Assembly: GCF_000143765.1 (NCBI RefSeq)
Contig: NZ_GL379775.1
Span: 1 to 16,816 of the forward strand
Source: Sphingobacterium spiritivorum ATCC 33861
GTDB lineage: Bacteria > Bacteroidota > Bacteroidia > Sphingobacteriales > Sphingobacteriaceae
Direction: 5' to 3'
DNA: 16,816 bases
How positions within the stretch are numbered: position 1 is the stretch's first letter; every line of letters starts with the position of its first letter. This document shows, piece by piece, positions 1-7,291 of this stretch. The notes under the pieces are model-generated. The model was not told where the DNA came from. It worked only from the letters and a program-made list of their open reading frames with translations, and did no database searches. The translations under genes and the position numbers were made by a program.

Positions 1-30
1 TTAATTTGGTTTAATTGTTGGCTTTTTTCT

Positions 31-53
31 GGCGCAAGCATGTTGCTTGTGCC
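31..53. repeat. inverted repeat / hairpin
   Basis: GGCGCAAGCA at 31-40 pairs with TGCTTGTGCC at 44-53 around a 3-nt loop. Nine pairs are Watson-Crick and one is G.T. No adjacent gene explains it. It could belong to the same hairpin-rich intergenic repeat family as the blocks near 9 kb. Confidence 0.5.
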
Positions 54-142
54 GCTATAGGTTGCTGGTGTGGACACCGCAAACGCAGTTGGCGTGTCAG
101 TTGCTGTCCCCACCCACAGTCTGCTATACAGATCGGATTACT

Positions 143-189
143 AACCTCTCTGCCCTTCGGGCATCTCTCCTAAGAAGGGAGAGAAGAGT
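143..189. repeat. dispersed intergenic repeat, hairpin submodule
   Basis: The block starts AACCTCTCTGCCCTTCGGGC and ends in GGGAGAGAAGAG. It contains two stems, TGCCC/GGGCA around TTC and CTCTCC/GGAGAG. The same layout (AACCTCTCTGC, a TTCGG mini-hairpin, then a CTCT/AGAG hairpin and AAGAGT) recurs at about 8975-9022 and, more degenerate, at 9315-9361. The stem sequences differ between copies while pairing is kept, which suggests selection on structure or descent from one mobile repeat. Confidence 0.55.
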
Positions 190-212
190 AGTCCAGTCAA
201 GCCTCGTAAGTT

Positions 213-1700
213 TTACTGCTGAGATAGTACAGCCTGATAAAGTATCGCTATACTTTCTTCCATTTCTGCAGTTGTAAAATGTCCAAAACCGAGTCTCGTA
301 GCTGTAATTGATACATTTTGGTATAGTAATGTGCGCGGGATAAAAAGATTGTTTCTGGCACAGGAACGGCTTAATTGAAGGAGATTGATCGGCTGTTTCC
401 AGGTCGCCCATACCGCAAGTCCACCGGAAGGTTTTCTGAAATCCAGATATTCATGCAGATGTTGTTCCAGAAGGGAAGCGAAATAATCTCTGCGCTCCTG
501 ATATACTTTAAGCGATTTTTTGAGGTAGCGATGAATGTCTCCTTCTTCTATCATTTCTCCCAGGACCTGTTCCATCATAATATCCCCTTGCCGGTCAATA
601 ATACCCAGATGTTTTCGCATTTCAATCATCAGATTTTGCGGAGCAACAATAAAACCTGTCCGGAATCCCGGTGCCAGAGATTTGCCAAAAGAACCTATAT
701 AGACGACCATACCATTTGTATCGGCACTGGCTAATGGAAGTACCGGAGCTTTGTCGTAGTGAAAGTCATAGTCATAATCGTCTTCCAGTATAATAAATCC
801 GAATTGGGAGGCCAGATCTAACAATGCAATACGACGCTCTGCACTGAGGGTGACTGTAGTAGGATAGTGGTGGTGCGGCGTGATATACAGCATGCGTACC
901 TGTTGCCGTTCACATATTTCTCTGACGGCATCTACATCTATACCTTCTTCGTCTATAGGTACAGACATAATATGTGCTCCGGATTTTTGAAAGATCATAT
1001 TGACCGAAAAATAACTCATCTCTCCCACTAATACGAGTTCTCCGGCAGAAAGCAGAATTTCAGACGCAATGTATACACTCATTTCTGTACTGCGTGTGAT
1101 CAGAATATTATCTTTTGAAATATGCAGACCACGGGACAGATTAAGATAATTGGATAAATTCTTTTTGAAATATTCGCTTCCGTCATGATTGTAGTACCCT
1201 AATTTCTTATGGTTGCTCTTACGTTTCAGGTTGGCACTGTATAAACTGGAAAGATGGTCTATCTGCGTAAGTCGTATATCTGGTATACCGTCATTAAAGA
1301 CATATTCACAGGCTGAATGTTCAAACGGATTGTCCAATAGAATAGATTTTCGGAATGAATATCCTGTAGAAGATGGATATACGGCAAGTTGATTTTGTTG
1401 GGCAGACCGGATTTTGTAAGGTTTATCATCAGATTTAACCAATACAAATGTGCCTTGGTTAGGGCGCATGTCCACCCAACCTTGTGCGTGTAATTCATCG
1501 TAGGCAGCGACTATGGTGTTTCTGTGAATCTGCAGTAAGTTTCCTAAAGTCCGGGTGCCGGGCAATTTAGTTCCTGCAGTCAGAAAACCTCGTTGTATAG
1601 CATTTATCAATTGATTGCTGATCTGTAAGTATACAGAACAGTCCAAATTTCGATCAATTTGAATAAAACTTTGGTATGGAACACTAACCGGACTAGCCAT
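213..1700 (-). CDS. MocR-family transcriptional regulator (GntR HTH + PLP aminotransferase-like domain)
   Basis: This 495-aa protein has the usual MocR length and layout. Residues about 18-88 are a GntR-type winged helix, with LQISNQLINAIQRGFLTAGT, then LPGTRTLGNLL and the recognition-helix segment HRNTIVAAYDEL. Residues about 125-490 form a fold-type I aminotransferase domain. It carries the PLP-contacting EDDYDYDF stretch (306-313), the Schiff-base lysine K340 in SFGKSLAPGFRTGF, and a late TRLGFGHF arginine expected to hold a carboxylate. Such proteins bind PLP and sense an amino-compound as an external aldimine. The gene is divergent from the biotin operon across 69 bp, so I infer that it controls that operon and itself. 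BioF and BioA are PLP enzymes with amine products (KAPA, DAPA), which makes those plausible ligands. This is untested; control of something else cannot be excluded. The stop is TAA at 213-215. Confidence 0.9.
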   Translation of the reverse strand: MASPVSVPYQSFIQIDRNLDCSVYLQISNQLINAIQRGFLTAGTKLPGTRTLGNLLQIHRNTIVAAYDELHAQGWVDMRPNQGTFVLVKSDDKPYKIRSAQQNQLAVYPSSTGYSFRKSILLDNPFEHSACEYVFNDGIPDIRLTQIDHLSSLYSANLKRKSNHKKLGYYNHDGSEYFKKNLSNYLNLSRGLHISKDNILITRSTEMSVYIASEILLSAGELVLVGEMSYFSVNMIFQKSGAHIMSVPIDEEGIDVDAVREICERQQVRMLYITPHHHYPTTVTLSAERRIALLDLASQFGFIILEDDYDYDFHYDKAPVLPLASADTNGMVVYIGSFGKSLAPGFRTGFIVAPQNLMIEMRKHLGIIDRQGDIMMEQVLGEMIEEGDIHRYLKKSLKVYQERRDYFASLLEQHLHEYLDFRKPSGGLAVWATWKQPINLLQLSRSCARNNLFIPRTLLYQNVSITATRLGFGHFTTAEMEESIAILYQAVLSQQ

Positions 1701-1740
1701 AATATAAAAACTGGTACATATTTAATGTCCGGCAAGATAC

Positions 1741-1748
1741 TACATTTG
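1741..1748 (+). promoter_or_regulatory. candidate -7 box (TACATTTG) of the biotin operon
   Basis: TACATTTG matches the Bacteroidota primary-sigma -7 consensus TAnnTTTG exactly. It would start transcription near 1754, about 15 nt before the ATG at 1770. No good TTTG -33 box lies 19 nt upstream, so the promoter may need an activator, which fits a MocR regulator next door. The same octamer precedes the surface-protein gene at 9453-9460. Confidence 0.4.
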
Positions 1749-1769
1749 ACCCAAATTAAAGAGATCGAT

Positions 1770-2381
1770 ATGTACAATCTACTTCAACACATTGTGGATA
1801 ATGATGTGCTTCATGCGAAATGGCTGAATACGCTTTCCTTTATGGAAAATGCCGGTGCACGAAAAATATCTGCCTGTGAACATACGACAGATGTAAATCT
1901 GATACAATTGAAACATGCAGCCGAAGAGCATCGCCATGCCTATTACCTCAAGAAGCAGATTGCGAAGACTAATATCCATACTTGTAAGACATACAGGACT
2001 GAAGAGCTTATTGCCTCAGCCTGTACGCGGAATTATCTGCAGCAGTTGGACATATATGCCTGCCGTTATCTCAAAAATACCTTTGGTTTAAGGAATAATG
2101 AACTCAAATATGCGGCTTATTTATTTGTGACATATGCTATTGAAGTACGTGCAGATGATTTATATCCGATTTATCAGCAGGTACTCGATGCATCCAAGAG
2201 TAAGGTTATGGTCAAATCTATTATTCTGGAAGAAGAGGGGCATCTGGAAGAAATGATTCATCAGCTGGAAGGCTTTGCATCCGACTGGGAAGTGCACGCA
2301 AAGAAGATACAGGATCTGGAGCAGCAGTTGTTTGAAGAATGGGTAGCAGCCATAGCGTTGGATGTAAAGCATGATGAATAG
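1770..2381 (+). CDS. ferritin-like diiron-carboxylate protein, first gene of the biotin operon
   Basis: This is a 203-aa all-helical protein whose family I cannot name. It shows the complete ferritin-like diiron ligand pattern on four predicted helices: E26 (NTLSFMENAG), E53 and H56 (AAEEHRHAYY), E125 (TYAIEVRADD), and E155 and H158 (LEEEGHLEEM). This E, ExxH, E, ExxH order is shared by rubrerythrins, acyl-ACP desaturases and aldehyde-deformylating oxygenases. No signal peptide or membrane segment is seen, so it is probably cytosolic. I chose the ATG at 1770 because AAAGAG lies just upstream, the TACATTTG box sits at 1741, and the earlier in-frame starts (1659, 1725) fall in or next to the divergent gene's start. 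It overlaps bioF by 11 bp. The operon lacks any pimeloyl-making gene, so a role in precursor supply is attractive. Iron or Fe-S support for BioB is an alternative. Both are inference. Confidence 0.75.
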   Translation: MYNLLQHIVDNDVLHAKWLNTLSFMENAGARKISACEHTTDVNLIQLKHAAEEHRHAYYLKKQIAKTNIHTCKTYRTEELIASACTRNYLQQLDIYACRYLKNTFGLRNNELKYAAYLFVTYAIEVRADDLYPIYQQVLDASKSKVMVKSIILEEEGHLEEMIHQLEGFASDWEVHAKKIQDLEQQLFEEWVAAIALDVKHDE

Positions 2382-3483
2382 TCTTTCTGAACGTCTGAGC
2401 GATAAGCTGAAGTTAAGGGCAGGTAAAGGTAATTTGAGAAGTTTGAAGATTCCTGAGCAAGGGATTGACTTTTTCTCTAATGATTATCTGGGCCTGGCCC
2501 GCAATTCGGTTATCCATAAGCAACTGGCAAAGGAGATATATGCTGATTCTTCGATTCTGGGAGGTGCTACAGGATCGAGGCTCATCAGTGGTAATTCTTA
2601 TGAAAAAATGCAGGCAGAACAAGAAATTGCTGCACTGCACGGGCACGCAGCAGGCTTGCTCTTTGCCTCTGGTTATCTGGCCAATATGGCACTTTTATCT
2701 GCTTTGCCCGGCCGTGGAGATACAATTATAATGGACGAACGGATTCATCGGTCAGTACATGACGGTGCAACCCTGTCTGCCGCTCAAAAGTGGAAATTCA
2801 GACATAATGATCTGAATAGTCTGGAAGATAAGCTGAGGAGAGCCGGTGGTCAGATTTATGTAGTAGTGGAGAGCTTATACTCCATGGATGGTGATTTTGC
2901 TCCCCTGAATGAGCTTGTCGTGTTGGCCCGACGATACAAGGCTGCGCTTATCATAGACGAAGCACACGCATTTGGTGTCTTTGGATATGGTCTGGTACAT
3001 CAGTACGGTTTACAAAAGCACATCTTTGCAACAGTGATTACCTATGGTAAAGCTTTGGGAGCTCATGGTGCAGTTGTATTGGGTGAGGAGTTGCTCAAAT
3101 CTTACCTTATCAATTTTGCATCTCCTTTTATCTACAGTACCGCTTGTCCGGATCTGTTTGCACGTCACATACGATTGGGGTATACGTTTTTGAGAGAGCA
3201 TTCTGAACTTTCAGATCAATTGAGAAGACGGATAGCTTATTTCGGCCAAAGAAAGATTCCTTCCGTTTCAGATCCGAAGAGTCCTATTCAAGCGGTTATC
3301 ATTCCGCAGCATAAGGTATTGATCCATCTGCAGCAACAACTTCAGAAGAAGGGACTACAAACCTATGCTGTCCATAGTCCTGCCGTAGAAGAAGGGCAGG
3401 AGCGTCTCCGCATCTGCCTCCATCAGTATAACACGGAAGAGGAGATAGATTTACTAACAGCAGAAATTAATAGTATACTATAG
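2371..3483 (+). CDS. bioF: 8-amino-7-oxononanoate synthase (KAPA synthase)
   Basis: BioF condenses pimeloyl-ACP or pimeloyl-CoA with L-alanine, with loss of CO2, to give KAPA. It is the first step of the conserved biotin ring pathway and PLP-dependent. The 370-aa sequence has the alpha-oxoamine synthase landmarks in order: FFSNDYLGLA (34-43), GGATGSRLISG (64-74), GYLANMALLSAL (101-112), HRSVHDG with the cofactor-stacking histidine region (126-132), DEAHAFG (196-202), and the Schiff-base lysine K227 in TYGKALGAHGA. The length is slightly below the usual 380-390 aa. The start codon overlaps the end of the upstream diiron gene. A second ATG follows immediately at 2374, so the true start is one of these two. 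The overlap suggests translational coupling. Related KBL or CqsA-type synthases are possible by fold, but the bioDBA neighbours settle the assignment. Confidence 0.95.
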   Translation: MMNSLSERLSDKLKLRAGKGNLRSLKIPEQGIDFFSNDYLGLARNSVIHKQLAKEIYADSSILGGATGSRLISGNSYEKMQAEQEIAALHGHAAGLLFASGYLANMALLSALPGRGDTIIMDERIHRSVHDGATLSAAQKWKFRHNDLNSLEDKLRRAGGQIYVVVESLYSMDGDFAPLNELVVLARRYKAALIIDEAHAFGVFGYGLVHQYGLQKHIFATVITYGKALGAHGAVVLGEELLKSYLINFASPFIYSTACPDLFARHIRLGYTFLREHSELSDQLRRRIAYFGQRKIPSVSDPKSPIQAVIIPQHKVLIHLQQQLQKKGLQTYAVHSPAVEEGQERLRICLHQYNTEEEIDLLTAEINSIL

Positions 3484-3519
3484 ATAGCATTGAGCCATCA
3501 GAAAGAGAATATTTACGAT

Positions 3520-4140
3520 ATGAAGCAACAGATTTTTATTAGCGGAATAGGAACAGGTATAGGGAAGACTGTTTGTGCAGCTGTACTGACCAGATTTTGG
3601 GGGGCTGATTATTGGAAACCTATACAATCCGGAGATCTCCATTATTCAGACAGCATGCTGGTAAGGGAGTTGGCAGGCAAGCATGCTATTATTCACCCTG
3701 AGCGCTACAGATTACGGTTAGCAGCTTCTCCTCATGAATCTGCAGCAGCCGAAAACCTACAGATAGCTTTGGAAGATTTCGAACTTCCGGACACTCCACG
3801 GCCATTGGTGGTGGAAGGTGCCGGCGGATTGTTTGTTCCGATCAATGAGGAAGCGTTTATCATTGATCTGATTTCTAAACTATCTATTCCGGCAGCTCTT
3901 GTGATCAGAGATTATCTGGGCTGTATCAATCACAGTTTACTTTCCCTTGCGGCTCTCCAACAACGGAATATACCGATTCGTCATCTGATACTCAACGGAT
4001 CATTCAATCCGCATAGCGAAAGGATTATCTGCAGGGCTGTAGGTTCTGCAACGTCCATTTTGCGCATACCGGATCTGGAATCTTTAAGTTCTCAGGAGGT
4101 GGATCGTGTATGCTGTGACCGGTTTGATAAGATTAATTAG
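3520..4140 (+). CDS. bioD: dethiobiotin synthetase
   Basis: BioD uses ATP and CO2 to close the ureido ring of DAPA, giving dethiobiotin. The 206-aa protein opens with the family P-loop GIGTGIGKT (residues 9-17). It then has the YWKPIQSGD substrate/ATP segment (31-39) and the VEGAGGLFVPI motif of the P-loop dethiobiotin synthetase fold. I start it at the ATG at 3520, because MKQQIFISGIGTGIGKT places the P-loop at the normal distance from the N-terminus. An upstream in-frame TTG at 3490 would add ten residues not typical of the family. It follows bioF after 36 bp, and the bioB start is 68 bp downstream. It is a little shorter than the E. coli protein, with no missing motif seen. Confidence 0.94.
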   Translation: MKQQIFISGIGTGIGKTVCAAVLTRFWGADYWKPIQSGDLHYSDSMLVRELAGKHAIIHPERYRLRLAASPHESAAAENLQIALEDFELPDTPRPLVVEGAGGLFVPINEEAFIIDLISKLSIPAALVIRDYLGCINHSLLSLAALQQRNIPIRHLILNGSFNPHSERIICRAVGSATSILRIPDLESLSSQEVDRVCCDRFDKIN

Positions 4141-4208
4141 TTATAAGGGTACAATATAGATATATGTGCCTACGAAATATTAAAAAAATATAAATTATCA
4201 GAAGAATT

Positions 4209-5201
4209 ATGAATACAGCAATCAGAAACAACTGGACGAAAGAAGAGATTCAGGAAATCTACGATCAGCCGTTGCTTGAATTGGTCTATCGTGCAGCTAC
4301 GGTGCACAGAGAATGGCACCGTGCATCAGAAGTGCAGGTGTGCACATTACTGTCTGTCAAAACAGGAGGGTGCCCTGAAGATTGTTCCTATTGCGGACAG
4401 GCAGCTAGGTATCATACAGATATCAAAGTACAAGCTTTGTTGCCGACAGAGACCGTTATTGCCCATGCTCAGAAAGCAAAAGATTCGGGTTCAACCCGTT
4501 TTTGTATGGCGGCAGCCTGGAGAGAAGTTCGTGATAACCGGGATTTTGACCGTGTCATTGATATGGTAAAGGGGGTAAATGATCTGGGACTTGAAGTCTG
4601 TTGTACTTTAGGTATGTTGACCGAAGAGCAGGCCGTCCGGTTAAGAGATGCGGGATTACATGCCTATAATCATAATCTGGATACTTCAGAACAGTATTAT
4701 GAGGAGATTATCTCGACACGTAAGTTTGATAACCGTATCAATACGATCAATCATGTGCGGAAAGCCGGTATCACTGTCTGTTCAGGAGGTATTATAGGTC
4801 TTGGAGAAACACATAAAGATCGTATATCCATGTTACTGACATTGGCTACTATGCCAAAACATCCTGAATCTGTTCCGGTCAATGCTTTGGCACGGGTTAA
4901 AGGAACACCTTTAGAGCATAATCCTAAAGTCGATATATGGGATATGGTGCGTATGATTGCTACAGCCCGTATTGTCATGCCGGCATCCGTCGTGCGCCTT
5001 AGTGCCGGACGTATTGAGATGACGGAGACAGAGCAAGCCTGGTGTTTCATGGCAGGTGCCAATTCTATTTTTACAGGAGAACGCGAAACCTTGCTTGTAA
5101 CACCCAATCCGGGAGTATCGGAAGATATGCAGATGTTCCGGAATCTGGGATTAAAACCTATGGAAAACAAAAAAAGCGAAAGCTCATGTCAGGTACATTA
5201 A
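4209..5201 (+). CDS. bioB: biotin synthase (radical SAM)
   Basis: BioB inserts sulfur into dethiobiotin using a radical-SAM [4Fe-4S] cluster and a sacrificial [2Fe-2S] cluster. The 330-aa sequence has the CxxxCxxC motif at C55, C59 and C62 ([12 protein letters not shown]). The residues expected to hold the second cluster are C99 (RFCMAAAW), C131 ([10 protein letters not shown]), C191 (ITVCSGG) and R263 ([10 protein letters not shown]), so it should be fully active. The YNHNLDTS substrate motif is present at 153-160. The ATG at 4209 follows AGAAGAATT. The 68-bp AT-rich gap after bioD is the largest inside the operon and could hold an internal promoter, but I see no clear TAnnTTTG box. The 3' end overlaps bioA by 16 bp. 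Confidence 0.96.
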   Translation: MNTAIRNNWTKEEIQEIYDQPLLELVYRAATVHREWHRASEVQVCTLLSVKTGGCPEDCSYCGQAARYHTDIKVQALLPTETVIAHAQKAKDSGSTRFCMAAAWREVRDNRDFDRVIDMVKGVNDLGLEVCCTLGMLTEEQAVRLRDAGLHAYNHNLDTSEQYYEEIISTRKFDNRINTINHVRKAGITVCSGGIIGLGETHKDRISMLLTLATMPKHPESVPVNALARVKGTPLEHNPKVDIWDMVRMIATARIVMPASVVRLSAGRIEMTETEQAWCFMAGANSIFTGERETLLVTPNPGVSEDMQMFRNLGLKPMENKKSESSCQVH

Positions 5202-6457
5202 GAGAACGAGACCGAAAAGTCAACTGGCATCCGTATACGCAGATGAAAGGTGCGGAAGATATTATACCTATTGTCCGTGGCAATGGTGCATATCTTTATG
5301 ATGATAAAGGTAATCGTTATATTGATGCGGTCTCTTCCTGGTGGGTTACTTTGCATGGACATGCTCATCCTTATATTGCCGAACGTGTCTCTGAGCAGTT
5401 GCTTACACTGGAGCAGGTGATATTTGCCGGATTTACGCATGAGCCGGCTATCAGGCTATCTGAGAATCTGCTCAGGCTGCTTCCGTCTAATCAGAAGAAA
5501 GTATTCTATACGGATAATGGTTCCACTGCTATAGAAGTAGCGCTCAAAATGTGTATACAGTATCACTATAATCAGGGGCTGAAACGAACTAAAATACTGG
5601 CTTTTAAAAACTCCTATCACGGCGATACATTTGGAGCTATGTCTGTAAGCGGAAGGGGAGTGTGGACAGCTCCCTTTGTGGATATGCTCTTCGAGGTGAT
5701 CTTTATTGATGTCCCTACGGAAGCGAATATAAACACGCTGTTTATTACTATAGATCAGTATGCAGATGAGCTGGCTTGTTTTGTATATGAGCCTCTTGTG
5801 CAGGGGGCTGCGGGAATGTTAATGCATAAACCTGAGGATCTGAGTATACTGATGGAGTATTGCCGTAACAAAGGTATATTGCTGATACAGGATGAAATAT
5901 TTGTAGGCTTTGGTCGTACCGGACGTTTGTTTGCTGCGGATTATCTGTCTGCATATTCTGATGTGATGTGTTTCTCTAAAGGACTGACCGGAGGAACTAT
6001 GCCTTTAGGACTGACGACCTGTTCGGATGTAATATATGAAGCGTTCTACTCCGATGATAAGAAAAAGGCTCTTTTTCACGGTCATTCTTTCACGGCCAGT
6101 CCGCTGGCCTGTACAGCGGCTTTGGCCAGTATGGAGCTTCTGCTGCAAGAGCGTACTTTAGAGAATATTCAACGGATAGTACTGCAACATGAACGCTTTG
6201 CAGCAAAGTTACGATTACATCATCAAGTAGAAGACGTCAGACAGCAGGGAACCATTCTGGCATTGGAATGGAGAACAGGAGAAGAGACTTCCTATTTCAG
6301 TGATATGCACGATAAACTGTATCCTTATTTTCTGAGCAAAGGTATTCTGCTTCGACCTTTAGGCAATATTATTTATCTGGTTCCTCCATACTGTATAACA
6401 GATGATGATCTGGCTTATATCTATGAGACGATACTGGAAGCATTAGATTCCTTATAA
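5186..6457 (+). CDS. bioA: adenosylmethionine-8-amino-7-oxononanoate aminotransferase (DAPA synthase)
   Basis: BioA transaminates KAPA to DAPA, normally with S-adenosylmethionine as amino donor. It is a class III PLP aminotransferase. The 423-aa protein starts [20 protein letters not shown]. It carries the SSWWV substrate motif (50-54), NSYHGDT (142-148), the PLP-binding aspartate D236 in [12 protein letters not shown], the Schiff-base lysine K265 in [25 protein letters not shown], and the late [15 protein letters not shown] arginine. The open frame extends back to 5042, but that would lie inside bioB. The ATG at 5186 gives the normal family N-terminus and a 16-bp overlap with bioB. The WW pair and C-terminal arginine favour SAM-type BioA over other class III aminotransferases. 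It is the last gene of the operon. Confidence 0.95.
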   Translation: MSGTLRERDRKVNWHPYTQMKGAEDIIPIVRGNGAYLYDDKGNRYIDAVSSWWVTLHGHAHPYIAERVSEQLLTLEQVIFAGFTHEPAIRLSENLLRLLPSNQKKVFYTDNGSTAIEVALKMCIQYHYNQGLKRTKILAFKNSYHGDTFGAMSVSGRGVWTAPFVDMLFEVIFIDVPTEANINTLFITIDQYADELACFVYEPLVQGAAGMLMHKPEDLSILMEYCRNKGILLIQDEIFVGFGRTGRLFAADYLSAYSDVMCFSKGLTGGTMPLGLTTCSDVIYEAFYSDDKKKALFHGHSFTASPLACTAALASMELLLQERTLENIQRIVLQHERFAAKLRLHHQVEDVRQQGTILALEWRTGEETSYFSDMHDKLYPYFLSKGILLRPLGNIIYLVPPYCITDDDLAYIYETILEALDSL

Positions 6458-6610
6458 GATATACATATTTTGCAAGGGGAGGTAAGTGATATTCGGGAAT
6501 GTATCAGTAGCTTCTTCGTGAGTATCAAGAGCCACATTTGTTTTTGGATATCAACTTTATTGGTCTATCTTAAGAATAATGCCGAAATTTGATGCTGAAA
6601 ATATACAAGC
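6458..6610 (+). other. intergenic gap between biotin operon and two-component genes
   Basis: This 153-bp gap has no clear terminator for the biotin operon. A run AAGGGGAGG at about 6474-6482 looks like an unusually strong Shine-Dalgarno site. It precedes a GTG-started frame of 11 codons plus stop (6486-6521), which is probably chance. A promoter candidate for the response regulator lies in the second half. Confidence 0.4.
6543..6573 (+). promoter_or_regulatory. candidate promoter of the two-component operon
   Basis: TTTG at 6543-6546 is followed after exactly 19 nt by TATCTTAA at 6566-6573. Spacing and the -33 box fit the Bacteroidota TTTG-N19-TAnnTTTG consensus; the -7 box matches only in its TAnnTT half. 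Transcription would begin about 30 nt before the ATG at 6611. Confidence 0.35.
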
Positions 6611-7291
6611 ATGGATATCCTTATTATTGAAGATGATCTGAGAGTAGCACAACTGATTGAACGTGCAGTCCGGGAGCAGGGATTTCAGACGATGCTGGCC
6701 TACGATGGAATGTCTGGTAAGAAATTGGCCTTACAGCATGATTTTAGCCTCATTATTACGGATATTATTCTGCCAAAGATTGACGGATTAGACTTGTGTA
6801 AAGAAGTGCGCCAACTGAAGCCGGATCTTCCTATTATTATGCTGACGGCATTGGGTACCACAGATAATAAAGTCGAAGGATTTGATGCGGGAGCAGACGA
6901 TTATCTGGTCAAGCCTTTTGAAATGAGAGAACTGATTGCCCGTATACGTGCTTTATTGAAACGTAAGGATCAATCTGCGAGTGTTGCATCTTTCGTGTTG
7001 AAATATCATGATCTGGAAATGAACCTTAATACCAAGATGGTGAAGCGAGCCGGTATAGAAATCGAACTTACACCCAAAGAATTTAACCTGCTTCAGTATT
7101 TTTTAAGTCATCCCGAAAAGGTGCTGTCCCGATCCGATATAGCGGAAAATGTGTGGGAAACACATTTTGATACAGGTACCAATTTTATTGATGTATATAT
7201 TAATTACCTACGTAAAAAAATAGATAAGGACTTTAATCATAAACTTATTCATACCAAGCCGGGAATGGGATTTATTCTAAGAAATGCGTAA
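6611..7291 (+). CDS. OmpR/PhoB-family response regulator
   Basis: The 226-aa protein has a receiver domain (about 1-120) with acidic residues E7, D8 and D9, phospho-acceptor D51 (LIITDIILPKIDG), switch threonine T79 (IIMLTALG) and K101 (DDYLVKPF). All are intact, so phosphorylation is expected. Residues about 130-225 form a winged-helix DNA-binding domain of the OmpR type, with IELTPKEFNLLQYFLSHPE and the recognition region HFDTGTNFIDVYINYLRKKI. It is a cytosolic DNA-binding transcription factor. Its stop codon TAA shares one base with the ATG of the kinase gene, so the two form a coupled pair. Its targets are unknown. Neither the biotin genes nor the surface protein can be assigned to it from sequence alone. 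Confidence 0.93.
   Translation: MDILIIEDDLRVAQLIERAVREQGFQTMLAYDGMSGKKLALQHDFSLIITDIILPKIDGLDLCKEVRQLKPDLPIIMLTALGTTDNKVEGFDAGADDYLVKPFEMRELIARIRALLKRKDQSASVASFVLKYHDLEMNLNTKMVKRAGIEIELTPKEFNLLQYFLSHPEKVLSRSDIAENVWETHFDTGTNFIDVYINYLRKKIDKDFNHKLIHTKPGMGFILRNA

Larger units (their letters stand above)
1..212. other. non-coding left edge with hairpins
   Basis: I see no credible gene here. The only open frames are short, of odd composition, and run into the antisense of the regulator gene that ends at 213. The stretch holds a strong hairpin at 31-53: a 10-bp stem with one G.T pair and a TGT loop. A second, imperfect hairpin lies at 62-82, with arms GGTG/CACC around a TGGA loop. A repeat-family hairpin block lies at 143-189. 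It is downstream of the minus-strand regulator, so part of it could aid termination of that transcript, but no T-run follows a stem. Confidence 0.5.

Noticed and set aside
143..189. Rho-independent terminator for the regulator gene
   Set aside because: Stems are present, but no T-run follows them on the minus strand, and the same block occurs in the repeats near 9 kb where no such gene ends.
47..277. 76-aa plus-strand open frame at the left edge
   Set aside because: It has no family resemblance, crosses hairpin and repeat sequence, and ends inside the antisense of the regulator gene.
1659..1769. N-terminal extension of the diiron gene from upstream ATG codons (1659, 1725)
   Set aside because: It would overlap the start of the divergent regulator gene and the promoter-like box at 1741, and the added residues do not look like part of the helical bundle.
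3490..3519. TTG start for bioD
   Set aside because: The ATG at 3520 puts the P-loop at the normal distance from the N-terminus; the ten extra residues are atypical.
4141..4208. Biotin repressor (BirA-type) operator or riboswitch before bioB
   Set aside because: The gap is only AT-rich; I see no long inverted repeat of the BirA type and no conserved aptamer-like elements.
5042..5185. Longer bioA start inside bioB
   Set aside because: It would overlap bioB by 160 bp and add a 48-residue leader unlike any BioA; the ATG at 5186 gives the expected N-terminus.
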